64,000 nucleotides of DNA from Chthoniobacter sp. (GTDB lineage: Bacteria > Verrucomicrobiota > Verrucomicrobiia > Chthoniobacterales > Chthoniobacteraceae): positions 1 to 64,000 of the forward strand of contig JAIOPH010000018.1 of NCBI GenBank assembly GCA_021414005.1, read 5' to 3'. Below, one piece after another: positions 9,402-18,668 of this stretch. The notes under the pieces are model-generated. The model worked only from the letters and a program-made list of their open reading frames with translations. It ran no database searches and was not told the origin of the DNA. The first letter of the stretch is position 1. Each line of letters begins with the position of its first letter. The position numbers and the translations under genes were made by a program.

Positions 9402-11042
9402 TTAATCAAACTGTTTGGATACGCTGAAATAAACCAGATTTTCGTAGTAGCTGTTGCGGCGGAAATCAGAGTCGCGCTGCTGATATTGGTAGCTCAGGCG
9501 GGTGCGAATGGTTTCGGTGAACCGATGGGCGATTTCCGCCCGGCCGGTATAGAGTTCGTAGTCGCCATCACCGGAGGAAACAAGCGAGCCAGTTCCGATC
9601 AGCGATATCTCCGTTCGGGGTCCCGCTTGCACGCGGACCCGCACTCCTGTTCGGGTTTCGTTTCGGGAAAATCCGTCGCGGCGCAGGGCTTCGATGCGGC
9701 TGTGCGAGAGGAAAGCGTCGGCCACGATCTTTGGACCAATAATTTGTTGGATATTGTATCCCGCAGTCTGGCTGATCTCATCGTTGAAGTCATTGATGTT
9801 ACGATAGTAATATACAGATTCGTGCGTGTATGGTCCGGCTTGGTGATCCAAACTCATTCTCCACAGCATTCCGTTACGATTTGCGCCTAGAAAGCAACCG
9901 ACACCGCCATGAAACAGTAGTTGGTCCGTGATTGGGCCGTCCACTCCGGCGAAGAGCGTTTGTACGAAACTATTCGGTGTGTTGGTTCGGCTTGCCGAGT
10001 ATTCAAGATACGGCTTGAAGCGCTGGTTCTCACGCTCCGATGCCAGGCGAATGTTGATTTGATCACGCTGGCTGGGCAACCCGCGTCCGCTTCGGCTATA
10101 CCAGAGGTTTTCGTGTGAAGCCCCGAAACTGAAGCGCGTTTTCCCTGTGATTAGGCGGTCTGCCCGCGCGCTGACGATGTTGCTGAAGTAAACAAAATCG
10201 AAATCTGCGCGTTGCTCGTCGTTCCCTCGTCCTCCGCGACGTGCTGCTGAGCGATTCGTTCCGAAACTATAGCGTCCGGCTTGATCCACGCCATCGAACC
10301 CTCCACCCTCAAATAGCACGGCATCGTACCGCAAATTTGCCGAATAGCTTCCGGTGTTCGCATGAAAATCGTCCGCGAAAATGACATTCCAGCCGCCGAT
10401 GACAGTATTCCATGTCACTTCGGATCGGAGCAATGGCTGTCCGCCCAAACCCAACGCATACGGTGAATAAAGGCCAAATCCGGTGATACCAGCTTCGTTC
10501 TGCAATGGCAGATACACTAGCGAACCCGCCATTGCGAGCCGCAGTCCTTCCGTCACTTGAGCGATCACGGCTCCGCTGATCGAGGTAATCGCGATGACCC
10601 CCGATTCGCGCCGATCTTCGCTCAGATTGATGTTGTCGCTCCAAAGGACTGCCCCAGTCAGTTCGCGCAATTTGAAAAATACCGGCCCCAATTTGAGATC
10701 CGCATCCTGCGGCTCGAAACCCCGCTGGAGGAGAGGAATTGAGGCATTCAGCGTCGGCAGGCCGACCGACGCGCGGGCCCTGACGGATTCCGCGCGAGGC
10801 GGGGTCTCTGCTCGGAGTGTAGACCCGGAATTACGGAAAAGACTCGAATACCGCTCGCGGAGTGGCGTCGTCGTTTGATAGGCGTCGCGGGGAAGTGCCC
10901 CAGCCGTGCTCGTGATCGCTTGCGCCCGGGGGGATGCCTCGCTGGAGGTTTCCGATTCGGATGAGATAGGCGGGGCCGCGACGAGAGGCGCGACAGAGCA
11001 TGCCGCCACCACGCCGATTATGCGCCTGCTGAAGGGCGTCAA
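9402..11042 (-). CDS. outer-membrane beta-barrel protein of the EPS operon
   Basis: A 546-residue protein with a signal peptide (cleavage near APLVAA), a low-complexity Ser/Thr/Arg-rich segment (about 25-110), then about 400 residues of alternating amphipathic strands. It ends in FSVSKQFD, where an aromatic residue close to the C-terminus suits barrel insertion. This matches the putative beta-barrel porin 2 and PEP-CTERM-associated outer membrane proteins found in EPS operons. Its position directly before the Wza-like gene suggests a role in glycan export or anchoring. The function is inferred from topology and context only. The start overlaps the stop of the small upstream gene by four bases. 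Confidence 0.7.
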   Translation of the reverse strand: MTPFSRRIIGVVAACSVAPLVAAPPISSESETSSEASPRAQAITSTAGALPRDAYQTTTPLRERYSSLFRNSGSTLRAETPPRAESVRARASVGLPTLNASIPLLQRGFEPQDADLKLGPVFFKLRELTGAVLWSDNINLSEDRRESGVIAITSISGAVIAQVTEGLRLAMAGSLVYLPLQNEAGITGFGLYSPYALGLGGQPLLRSEVTWNTVIGGWNVIFADDFHANTGSYSANLRYDAVLFEGGGFDGVDQAGRYSFGTNRSAARRGGRGNDEQRADFDFVYFSNIVSARADRLITGKTRFSFGASHENLWYSRSGRGLPSQRDQINIRLASERENQRFKPYLEYSASRTNTPNSFVQTLFAGVDGPITDQLLFHGGVGCFLGANRNGMLWRMSLDHQAGPYTHESVYYYRNINDFNDEISQTAGYNIQQIIGPKIVADAFLSHSRIEALRRDGFSRNETRTGVRVRVQAGPRTEISLIGTGSLVSSGDGDYELYTGRAEIAHRFTETIRTRLSYQYQQRDSDFRRNSYYENLVYFSVSKQFD

Positions 11043-11362
11043 AGGGCTTCGCCTCCTGGTAACTCCTTAGACTTCGGTCGAGCCTTTTGATCTTCGACAT
11101 CCTTGTGGTGCCTGCGAAAAAAAAACAATTGCCAAACCTCGTCCCAGCGGCACGAGAAAGGGAGATAGGCTAGCGCACCGGCGATCGGTAGCAGGCAGAC
11201 GGTGAGGATCCAAAATTTCCGCTGACGCCCGCTAAACGGCTGGGAGTTGATGCTGGCAATCATGCAGCAGACTACGATCAGCCAAATGGCCACCAAGCAC
11301 ATCCACACTTGACCATGAAACTTGGCGGCCCGCAGGCTGAATTTTGCAAGGATTTCGCTCAT
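11039..11362 (-). CDS. small two-span membrane protein, first gene of the EPS operon
   Basis: A 107-residue protein with two hydrophobic segments (about 20-38 and 50-68) and a charged C-terminal tail (FFRRHHKDVEDQK and on). I do not recognise a family with confidence. The second span, with RRKFWILTV-like basic flanks, loosely recalls short phospholipase-D-nuclease N-terminal-type membrane domains. It shares an ATGA overlap with the beta-barrel gene, so it is very likely translated as part of the operon and is probably the promoter-proximal gene. Confidence 0.6.
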   Translation of the reverse strand: MSEILAKFSLRAAKFHGQVWMCLVAIWLIVVCCMIASINSQPFSGRQRKFWILTVCLLPIAGALAYLPFSCRWDEVWQLFFFRRHHKDVEDQKARPKSKELPGGEAL

Positions 11363-11892
11363 AAGAATGGACGAGCTGGCGGATTTTTTTTCATGGATGA
11401 AGGGGGAGGATTTTTATTTCAGAGATGACGCATTATTTGGCAACGAAAATCGTGCCAAGCCGCCACCAGACCATTGAGAACTCAGTCACCTAATACAGAC
11501 CGGTGGGAACGAGGGAGCGAGTGATGCGCGTCTGGGATCGTGCTTGACGATTCACTCTTCTCTCGATCTATCGGCTCGTCTCCCGGCACTTGAAGCACTT
11601 GAAAAATCGCTGTGTCGCGAGCGGTCTGCGTTGTAGTTGGCGCGTTGAATTCGCCACCAAACATTCACACAAAGATTCTGGACATTCTCAGCAGCGTAAA
11701 GCACCATTCGTCAGTAGCCAAAATCCCTGCTCCCTGCTCAAGGTGCCTCGTTGCAAAAACTTTGAAAGATTTTATTGACAGACTCCTCAGTCTTTGCGAA
11801 TCTCCCGACATTAACCAGCACGGAACATGCAGTTCCATAGCAAAATTCCCTCTATTCAAAAACACCTCCATCCTCAAAAAACACCAATCATC
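11363..11892. other. intergenic region between divergent transcription units
   Basis: This 530-bp region separates the minus-strand EPS operon from the plus-strand secreted-protein gene, so it should carry both promoters. A TTGACA hexamer stands at 11775-11780 with only a weak -10-like GAATCT 17 bp downstream. A short direct repeat (GCACTTGAA twice) lies near 11587-11605. No Shine-Dalgarno sequence precedes 11893. No further gene or RNA is recognised. Confidence 0.4.
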
Positions 11893-14800
11893 ATGAAGAC
11901 AAACCAACTCACGAAATCCTCCAAGTTCTCATTCCTCTCCCGGCGCACGGGAGGTCGTTTTGTTACCGTGTTTGCGGCGGCGCTCGCTCTCGGGATGAGT
12001 GTTCAGTCCCTGCTCGCCCAAGGACCCTACTATCCAACGTTTAGCCCTGCGGGAAATTCGGCGACAAACACTGGTTTTGTCAATGGTTCCGGCCCATTCA
12101 CAGGTGCCTCCTTCACTACTTCGCTTTCTTATGCGGGTGCTTTAAATCTCATAGAGAGCTCTCTCCCGGTTGGAAAATCAATCATCGTTCCCACGCCTTC
12201 TGGGAAGACTGCCGCATCGGCTGCTGAATACACTGCGGCCCTCAAGGCGGCGGCTACGGCTAATGTTGGCACTCCGCAGACGATCAAGGATTTGGCTACG
12301 GTGGCGGTCGTCTTCGACACCTATGGTATCTCGAGCGCTCTCTCGGGACTCGCTGAGGGCATCACCGCGAGCGGGGCCTCAACGGCGGACAAGCTTTCCC
12401 GTTTGGCTGATGCAGCTGGTGCGGCGGGCGCGTCCAGTCCTGGTGGTGTAACTAGTTCAAATTACTCTGGATTTTTGCTCAAAGTGGCACAGTTCACAAA
12501 CTTGACTCCGGCCACATCCGGTACGGAATTGGGGAAAATTACAAAGAATATTTTTACTGGCGCTGCGGGAACCTCGTTGGGTGCTTCTGCACTCGACTCA
12601 TCCCAAATTAACAGCATCGCTTCTTCGGTATATGGCGCGTTACTGGCCGCTAATGCTGCGACGGTGAAGATCAATACCGAGAATGCTGCAGTGGAAATCA
12701 TCCAGGCAATTGCCACTCCGGGCTCGGCGCTGAACTCAGCGATCAATATTGATAGGGCTGCCAATGGGTTCACGACAAATGCCCCCTCGGCCACAACGGT
12801 GCAAGGCATGGTTGCTAAACTTCACACGGGTATCGCTGCAGCTAACGGCGGCAGCCTAACCGATCTCCAAGCCGGGTCCATTGCTCTTGGTGTGTTGCGC
12901 AACGGTAGTGTGTGGGGTAGCGCGGGCATCTTGAGTGCACTAAAAAATGAATTGCAGACTAATCCCAACGCCGCTCCGGGTGATTATGCTGTGGATATCG
13001 TTGAATCATTTGATTATTTCCGACTCAATCCCGGCAACACTGCCGCGCTAAACGTGACAGGGCTTACTGGCGTTCGGGATGCTGCAGCTTTGGCTGCCGC
13101 CACCTCGCTGCGTTTTCCAGGGAATGCCTCAGCTGTCGTGCAGCAAGTGCTGGCCGCACCTGCTAGCTTGAATATCTCCAATTCAGTAGATCGCATCAAT
13201 GTTGTGGCGGGCACGGTGCAGGCCGTTCAAGGAAGCGCGGTCGCGATCGCCACTGCTCTCGCCGCCGGCGTTTCCAATCCTGGTGGGAACACCACCCCTG
13301 ATGAAGTGGTCAAAGGTGCGATCCGGGGAGCCAAGTTAAGTTCCGCCGGTCAGATCGCTAGGGCGGTTGTTATCAATCCCGCGAATATTAATTCACCCGG
13401 TGCTGTCGCTAGTGCCGCGATCACTGCGGCCAATAGTGTGTCGCCGGGAAATGCGGCCGATGCCTACGCCGATATTGCATACAACGTGGCTTTTGGAATA
13501 AAATTGTCTGGCGTCGTAGGGGATGCACGGACTTCAGCTGCGACTACGGCCATGGTTGCTGCTGCTGGTGCAGCTGATAAATTCATACCTGTGGTCGCGG
13601 CGATCGCCGGAGCCAGTGTGAATGCGGCAGCGATTCAAGCTGCGGGGCTCTTTGCAGCCCCCGCTCAGACAGCGGCAATTAACTCGGGAGCTACACTCGC
13701 CAACCTGCTTAATGGAGGCGCAACCTTTAGGCCTACGGATGCATACGCCAGACTCATGGACCGTGTTCAGGCAGTTGGCACCGGAGACCTCGCTACAAAT
13801 CGCGCGAACCTCTATGCCTACAGCTTGGCAAATTCATCGGATGCTGTGGCTGGTTTGGCGGTCATGCTCGGTAAGACGACTGGGAGTGACGCCCTCCTCC
13901 TGAAGGACGCCATCAGTGCCAACCGCAGCAAGCAGGCCAATCTGACTGTCGCCAGCACTGTGGCCACCTACTTTCGGGATCAGATTGCCCTCCCCGGCGG
14001 CGTGAGCAACTTAAACATTCAGGAATATCTTGGTAATCAGATCGTCGCCAATTCATCGACATTGACGTCTGATATAGCTGTGGCCGCCATTGCGGTGGCA
14101 CCCTCTCAAAGTCACGTCATTGCCCATACGGTTGCATTCAATGCGCCACAGCAGGTGGCGGGTGTCGCTGAAAGCATGATTTATCACTCCAAATTTTCCA
14201 GCACGAATGTTGCTGGGGTAGGGGGCCAAGACAAACTTGCTCTGGGGGATCGCCCGGCGGCACTCGCGGCACTCACCGCAGGGTTCGTCACCGGAATCGT
14301 GGAAAGTCAAATTACGGCGACTTATACTCAAGCGCTGAAGAGCAATGCACTCAAGACAACCGTCCAGAAGATTGTCCAAGCTGTGATCCTCAATCCCACG
14401 GCGACGAATAATTATGATGGACCGACCTATGTTCGTAGCAATGGCGCGGCTCCCGGCACTACCGTCGTAGCTTCCCGGGGTGTTGCTGGTGTAGTGACAG
14501 GATTCGTTGCGCAAGTCGCTGTTCCAGGCAGTTATAATAATACCGCGATTGGTTCGGACCTATATACCACTCTTGCAACGATTAAGGCAACTGCTCCTTC
14601 AATCTACCTCATTGATATCGCTCAGGCGGCGGCTCAGGCTTATGCTTGGGTGACTGCCGGTCAGAATGACCAAGCACCGCTTGGTGGTGGTGCTGTCGCA
14701 GCAGCTAACTTGGCTCTTGGGACTGCCACGACTCCGGGTACGCCAGCCTATAACATCGCGGCTGCTCTGGGAGCATCTGCTGATGTGAATGGTGCTGTGA

Positions 14801-14937
14801 ACTTTGGTGTCAGTCAGGCTCTCACTGCTGTGGTGCCCGGTGTAGGTGCGAGTGGTCTTCGGCAGACCGCTGCATTGCCGTTCTATAGCCACCACAGTGC
14901 CCAAGGATTGCCGGTTTCTAATATCTTCAGTCTCTAA
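11893..14937 (+). CDS. large secreted Ala/Ser/Thr-rich repetitive protein
   Basis: A 1014-residue protein with a clear signal peptide (basic RRTGGR, a hydrophobic core, cleavage near SLLAQ). The mature chain is strikingly rich in Ala, Gly, Ser, Thr, Asn and Val. I saw no cysteine. It is built of roughly 35-45-residue helical-looking units with recurring IAxAV(x)nP patterns, for example QIARAVVINPANI and KIVQAVILNPTAT. There is no membrane anchor, PEP-CTERM or LPXTG tail. ATG 11893 is preferred over an in-frame ATG at 11827 because it places the signal peptide at the N-terminus. It is a single-gene unit ending in a strong terminator between two glycan clusters, so an extracellular matrix or surface role is plausible but not shown. 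Confidence 0.75.
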   Translation: MKTNQLTKSSKFSFLSRRTGGRFVTVFAAALALGMSVQSLLAQGPYYPTFSPAGNSATNTGFVNGSGPFTGASFTTSLSYAGALNLIESSLPVGKSIIVPTPSGKTAASAAEYTAALKAAATANVGTPQTIKDLATVAVVFDTYGISSALSGLAEGITASGASTADKLSRLADAAGAAGASSPGGVTSSNYSGFLLKVAQFTNLTPATSGTELGKITKNIFTGAAGTSLGASALDSSQINSIASSVYGALLAANAATVKINTENAAVEIIQAIATPGSALNSAINIDRAANGFTTNAPSATTVQGMVAKLHTGIAAANGGSLTDLQAGSIALGVLRNGSVWGSAGILSALKNELQTNPNAAPGDYAVDIVESFDYFRLNPGNTAALNVTGLTGVRDAAALAAATSLRFPGNASAVVQQVLAAPASLNISNSVDRINVVAGTVQAVQGSAVAIATALAAGVSNPGGNTTPDEVVKGAIRGAKLSSAGQIARAVVINPANINSPGAVASAAITAANSVSPGNAADAYADIAYNVAFGIKLSGVVGDARTSAATTAMVAAAGAADKFIPVVAAIAGASVNAAAIQAAGLFAAPAQTAAINSGATLANLLNGGATFRPTDAYARLMDRVQAVGTGDLATNRANLYAYSLANSSDAVAGLAVMLGKTTGSDALLLKDAISANRSKQANLTVASTVATYFRDQIALPGGVSNLNIQEYLGNQIVANSSTLTSDIAVAAIAVAPSQSHVIAHTVAFNAPQQVAGVAESMIYHSKFSSTNVAGVGGQDKLALGDRPAALAALTAGFVTGIVESQITATYTQALKSNALKTTVQKIVQAVILNPTATNNYDGPTYVRSNGAAPGTTVVASRGVAGVVTGFVAQVAVPGSYNNTAIGSDLYTTLATIKATAPSIYLIDIAQAAAQAYAWVTAGQNDQAPLGGGAVAAANLALGTATTPGTPAYNIAAALGASADVNGAVNFGVSQALTAVVPGVGASGLRQTAALPFYSHHSAQGLPVSNIFSL

Positions 14938-14960
14938 GGCGCCTACAGAATAGTTCTCAC

Positions 14961-15001
14961 AAACGCCCCTGCGATTGACCTCGCAGGGGCGTTTGGCTTT
15001 T
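14961..15001 (+). terminator. rho-independent terminator after the secreted repetitive protein
   Basis: A perfect 14-bp stem (14961-14974 pairing with 14981-14994) closes a 6-nt loop and is followed by GGCTTTT. It begins 24 bp after the stop codon. The stem is very GC-rich in the middle, and the A-rich 5' side also gives it possible bidirectional function. Confidence 0.88.
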
Positions 15002-15592
15002 GGGTAAGCGGCGCTTTGAGAGGTCAACAGAGTCGCGGTGCGGGCGGAAACATCTCAAGATTCTAAAAGATGAACGAAATGTCGCACATGGCTATAATGA
15101 TGCCAAGAACAGGCCTTGGCTCGCGGCTCTCGCCCCGCCCGTAACCCAGCTAAAACTGCGATGCGAAGGGTCAAGGATTACGGATGGAGGAGCGTGAGGA
15201 AAATGGCTCCCTATTCCGTCATGAACCTAATGGATGCATGGTATGCACGGCCAAAGCTCCGAAAAATCCGCGTCATCTGTGGAATCGTGCTTTCATATAT
15301 CCAAATTTTCCTGGACGCAGTGCCAGGCTATGATCGGGATAAATCATTCTGCCTGCAACGGATGCAGTCACCGAAAGGAGGATAAGAGCCGATCGGAAAC
15401 GTGGCTTAGCGGCATCTGGCTGCACGGCCTTGAGGACAACCCGCCATACGCGGTCTGAAGTCTGTTTCTGTATTCTGACTTCCAAGAGTCTTCGAATTGC
15501 ACAATGACGGGTTCATGCAGCGCTTGCCTGCCGCGATGCTTTGATGGAAGATCAAGGGCATTGCGCGTATTCAACCTGCGACTTTACACTTG
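15002..15592. other. intergenic region with no recognised gene
   Basis: About 590 bp between the terminator and the O-antigen-ligase-like gene. The short open frames on both strands have no recognisable domains and no convincing start context. The region is more AT-rich than its neighbours and presumably holds the promoter for the downstream cluster, but I could not pick out a convincing -35/-10 pair. No tRNA or known riboswitch fold was recognised. Confidence 0.4.
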
Positions 15593-17491
15593 ATGCGAGT
15601 CTTCGCCCTTACCATTTTGATCCTCGCGCTTGTACTTGTGCAAGTGCTGCTCGGTGGGGCAGGACTGGCCTATGGGCTGCCCGCGAATCTCCTGTTGGGG
15701 CTCGCGGGTGTGCTTTTAGTATTCGTAAGGGGGGAGAAAGCCGCGAGTCAATCGACGTTCTGGTCGGCTGTCGCGACATTGGCTCTTGCGGGGTACGTTA
15801 TTGGCCGGAGCATTTTATCACCCGTGGAATATCTGGCCCGCTGGGATTTGTTTCTCACGTTGGGAGTGACGGTGACGTATTTCATGGTGGGCTGGTTTTT
15901 TTCCCACGCTCGACAGCGCTTGGTAATGGTGGGATTTTTGGTGTCCCTCGCCCTCGTCCACGTCGTTGTTGGAGTCATCCAGTTCAGGCAGCACGACAAT
16001 TACATGCTCATTCCGTGGATGATTCGGTCGGACTGGGAGTGGCGGGCGAGTGGGCTTTACATTTATCCGAATCACCTCGCGGGATTGCTCGAAATGATTT
16101 GCTTTCTGGCCTTGGGTGTGTGCTGCTGGGGGCGCGTGCAAAATTGGGTGAGAATTCTGGGCGGGTATTGTGCGCTGATGTGCGTGGTGGGGATCGCGCT
16201 CACGGGAAGTCGGGGTGGCTATCTAAGTACGTTGGTGGGATTTGTGGTCTTTTGCGGGATAAGTTTGTGGGCGATCAGGCGGGTGCGCCCGGACCGGCAG
16301 TGGCCGGTGACATTGGCGGTTGTCCTCGGAGTGGTGCTGTTGATTGGCGGGGCGTTGTTTTTTATGCTGAGAAGCTCGGCGATTTCGGAGCGGGTAGAGA
16401 CGGTCTATGACCCGACGAATATGCGCCTCTTGATGTGGAAATCGGCGCTACAACAGTTCCAGCTGAGCCCGTGGGTGGGAACGGGCAGCGGCACTTTCCT
16501 CTTCTACGCGCGGGAATTTCGAGATTCGGAGGTTCAGGCCGACCCTATCTTTGTCCATAATGACTACCTGCATTTGCTGGCCGAATACGGGGTGATCGGC
16601 GCGGTACTGGGGGCGATTTTTCTTGGTTTTCATCTGTATTCGGGTTTCCGCGGTTTGCGGAGGATCGTGAACTCCAAGCTGAAGCAGGAGTGGCGGACTT
16701 CGAGCAATGAACTGGCACTGGTGATGGGAGCGCTATGCGGCGTGGCGGCGCTGCTGGTCCATTCCGTCGTTGATTTTAATTTTCATCTGCCGGGAAATGC
16801 CCTGATCGGAGCGATTCTGTTCGCCATCCTCGCCGCCCCGAGTGCGGACCTGAAACCTTTGGGAGAAAAGCCCCGGCGTGGCACCGCATGGTTGCCGTGG
16901 GTTGTTCCGGTCGCGGCAGTGGCCATCCTGATTTTGGCGGTGCCTCTCATGCCCGGCGAGTATTACTGCGAACTCGCCCGCCGGGCGGTGCGTGACCGGC
17001 GCTATGCGGAGGGCCAGGCGCTCGCGGAAAAGGCGCTGAGTTATGAGCGCAAAAATCCCAACTTGTATTTTCATCTTGGGGAAGCGCGCCACTTTCAAAC
17101 TCAAAACATGCAAGACCCTATCGCCCGCGCTGCGATGTTCGAGCAAGCGGCGGAAGCTTACGAGGAAGGGTTAAAACTGTTCCCGCGCGATACCCGGCTG
17201 CTGCTCATGCTCGGTCGCACGCTCGATCTGGCGGGGCGCTTCGATTACGCGGAGGAAATTTTCCAGCGGGCATTCGCGGGCGACCCAAATTTTGGCAACG
17301 TCTATGCCTACTACGGGCTGCACTTGAAGCTGCAGAGGCGGCTGCCGGAGGCGGAGTTTTATCTGCGCAAGGCGAATGAACTCCATGAACTGGAGTTGTC
17401 CGTTCCCGCTTTGGCGGAAATTGAGGCCTTCAAGAAGAGCGAAATGGGTAAGGGTTTTTTCCCGGCTACGGACCCGCCACCCGCGCGATGA
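15593..17491 (+). CDS. O-antigen ligase-family membrane protein with C-terminal TPR domain
   Basis: A 632-residue protein. Residues 1-420 hold 10-12 membrane spans with the Wzy/WaaL-type motif GIALTGSRGGYLSTL and the periplasmic loop FVHNDYLHLLAEYG. After a final span (about 430-450) come TPR-like repeats (ALAEKALSYERKNPNLYFHL, then about 520-610). This O-antigen-ligase/TPR fusion is common in Verrucomicrobiota, Planctomycetota and Deltaproteobacteria. The ATG at 15593 follows a TTG at 15590, and no Shine-Dalgarno is seen. It heads the plus-strand glycan cluster. It either ligates glycan to an acceptor or polymerises it. A second member of the superfamily is encoded at 1423-2934. Confidence 0.85.
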   Translation: MRVFALTILILALVLVQVLLGGAGLAYGLPANLLLGLAGVLLVFVRGEKAASQSTFWSAVATLALAGYVIGRSILSPVEYLARWDLFLTLGVTVTYFMVGWFFSHARQRLVMVGFLVSLALVHVVVGVIQFRQHDNYMLIPWMIRSDWEWRASGLYIYPNHLAGLLEMICFLALGVCCWGRVQNWVRILGGYCALMCVVGIALTGSRGGYLSTLVGFVVFCGISLWAIRRVRPDRQWPVTLAVVLGVVLLIGGALFFMLRSSAISERVETVYDPTNMRLLMWKSALQQFQLSPWVGTGSGTFLFYAREFRDSEVQADPIFVHNDYLHLLAEYGVIGAVLGAIFLGFHLYSGFRGLRRIVNSKLKQEWRTSSNELALVMGALCGVAALLVHSVVDFNFHLPGNALIGAILFAILAAPSADLKPLGEKPRRGTAWLPWVVPVAAVAILILAVPLMPGEYYCELARRAVRDRRYAEGQALAEKALSYERKNPNLYFHLGEARHFQTQNMQDPIARAAMFEQAAEAYEEGLKLFPRDTRLLLMLGRTLDLAGRFDYAEEIFQRAFAGDPNFGNVYAYYGLHLKLQRRLPEAEFYLRKANELHELELSVPALAEIEAFKKSEMGKGFFPATDPPPAR

Positions 17492-17537
17492 GATGCTTGG
17501 ATGGGTTGGCGAAACGCGGTGCCGGGACGCGATTTTC

Positions 17538-18668
17538 ATGACCGATCCAAATTCCGAAATGTCCGCCGTTGCAGACCCCGTCGTTTTCAAGATTACCGCC
17601 GCCTCGGTGCAGCGCGTGCTGCAATTCCTGCGGCGCTCGCTGGGCTGGCTCACTGCGGCTTATGTGGGCGGAGCGTTTGTGGCAATGATTGCGCTGGAAT
17701 GGTGGGCCGAGCGGTTGTGGGGAATCAGTCTGCTGCTCTTCGCGCCGCCGCAAATCATACTGCTGCCGCTGCTCGTGCTGACGCCGCTGTCCCTGCTTTT
17801 TCGTCCGCGCCTTTGCCTCTGGCATCTGGTCGTCGTGCAGGTGCTGGCGTTTGGCTACATGAATTTCCGCTGGTCGAGTCCGCCCGCGCGCACTGCGCAG
17901 ACGATCACAGCGGTGACCTTCAATGCCGGACAGAGCAGCGCCTCGCAGTTCACGGATTTCATCGTCGTGGAAAAGCCCGACGTCATCGTGCTTCAGGACG
18001 CCGGTACTACTATCGGGACCGCCCTCAGGGCAAAGCTGCCGGGCTATCACTTCGCCGCGCACGGCGAATTCACTTTCCTCAGCCGCTTCCCGATCCAGAA
18101 GTCCGCGATGGTCGATCCACCTCGCGGCGAGGGGCGGCCGGTGGCGGCGCGTTGTGAGCTTTTGGTGCAGGACCGGACGCTCGTTTTCTACAGCGTCCAC
18201 CTGCCCACGCCTCGGCGCGTGCTGGAGCATTCGCTCGGGATTCGCGGCTTCCTGCGCGGACTCTTGCGGGACACCGTGCCGGGGCGCGCACATCGCGATC
18301 CCCTCTACGGCAGCTACGGCGAGTGGCTGGAGAAGCGGATCGAACTCGCCCGCGCGTTGCGCAAAGTCTTTGCGGATGAGCAGCAGCCCTTCATCGTGGG
18401 CGGCGATTTCAATATGGCAGACCACGGCTACATCTATCACCTCTTTGCGGGGGAAATGCGCGACGCGTTCAAGGCTTCGGGCCGCGGCTGGGGGCTGACG
18501 TTTCCGGGGAATACGCGCAATCCGGTGGCCGGGTTCGGGCCGTGGTTGAGGCTCGATTATTTCTTCGCAGGCCGTGGCTGGCGCGCCGTGGAGTGCCGTC
18601 CCGAACCGGGGCGGAAATCCCAGCACAAGGCGGTGCTCGCCCGCTTCGATCCAATGCCGGAAAAATGA
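17538..18668 (+). CDS. membrane-anchored endonuclease/exonuclease/phosphatase-fold protein
   Basis: About 376 residues. Three hydrophobic segments (about 35-120) anchor the protein, followed by an EEP-fold domain. The domain shows TFNAGQ at its start, VLQDAGT in place of the usual LQE metal-binding site, HLPTPR, GGDFNMADH and a C-terminal SQHKAV (the usual SDHxP with D changed to Q). The catalytic His and Asp of GDFN are present, but the substituted Glu and Asp positions make activity uncertain. Members act on nucleic acids, phosphoinositides or sphingolipids. Extracytoplasmic placement suggests a phosphodiester substrate at the envelope. Start is ATG 17538, with ATG 17493 as an alternative. 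The stop overlaps the next gene as ATGA. Confidence 0.75.
   Translation: MTDPNSEMSAVADPVVFKITAASVQRVLQFLRRSLGWLTAAYVGGAFVAMIALEWWAERLWGISLLLFAPPQIILLPLLVLTPLSLLFRPRLCLWHLVVVQVLAFGYMNFRWSSPPARTAQTITAVTFNAGQSSASQFTDFIVVEKPDVIVLQDAGTTIGTALRAKLPGYHFAAHGEFTFLSRFPIQKSAMVDPPRGEGRPVAARCELLVQDRTLVFYSVHLPTPRRVLEHSLGIRGFLRGLLRDTVPGRAHRDPLYGSYGEWLEKRIELARALRKVFADEQQPFIVGGDFNMADHGYIYHLFAGEMRDAFKASGRGWGLTFPGNTRNPVAGFGPWLRLDYFFAGRGWRAVECRPEPGRKSQHKAVLARFDPMPEK

Noticed and set aside
11827..11892. Longer N-terminus for the repetitive secreted protein (ATG at 11827)
   Set aside because: It would bury the signal peptide after 22 polar residues; ATG 11893 gives a normal export signal.
15002..15592. Small genes or a structured RNA in the gap before the O-antigen-ligase-like gene
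   Set aside because: Short frames lack domains and start context, and no recognisable tRNA or riboswitch pattern was seen.
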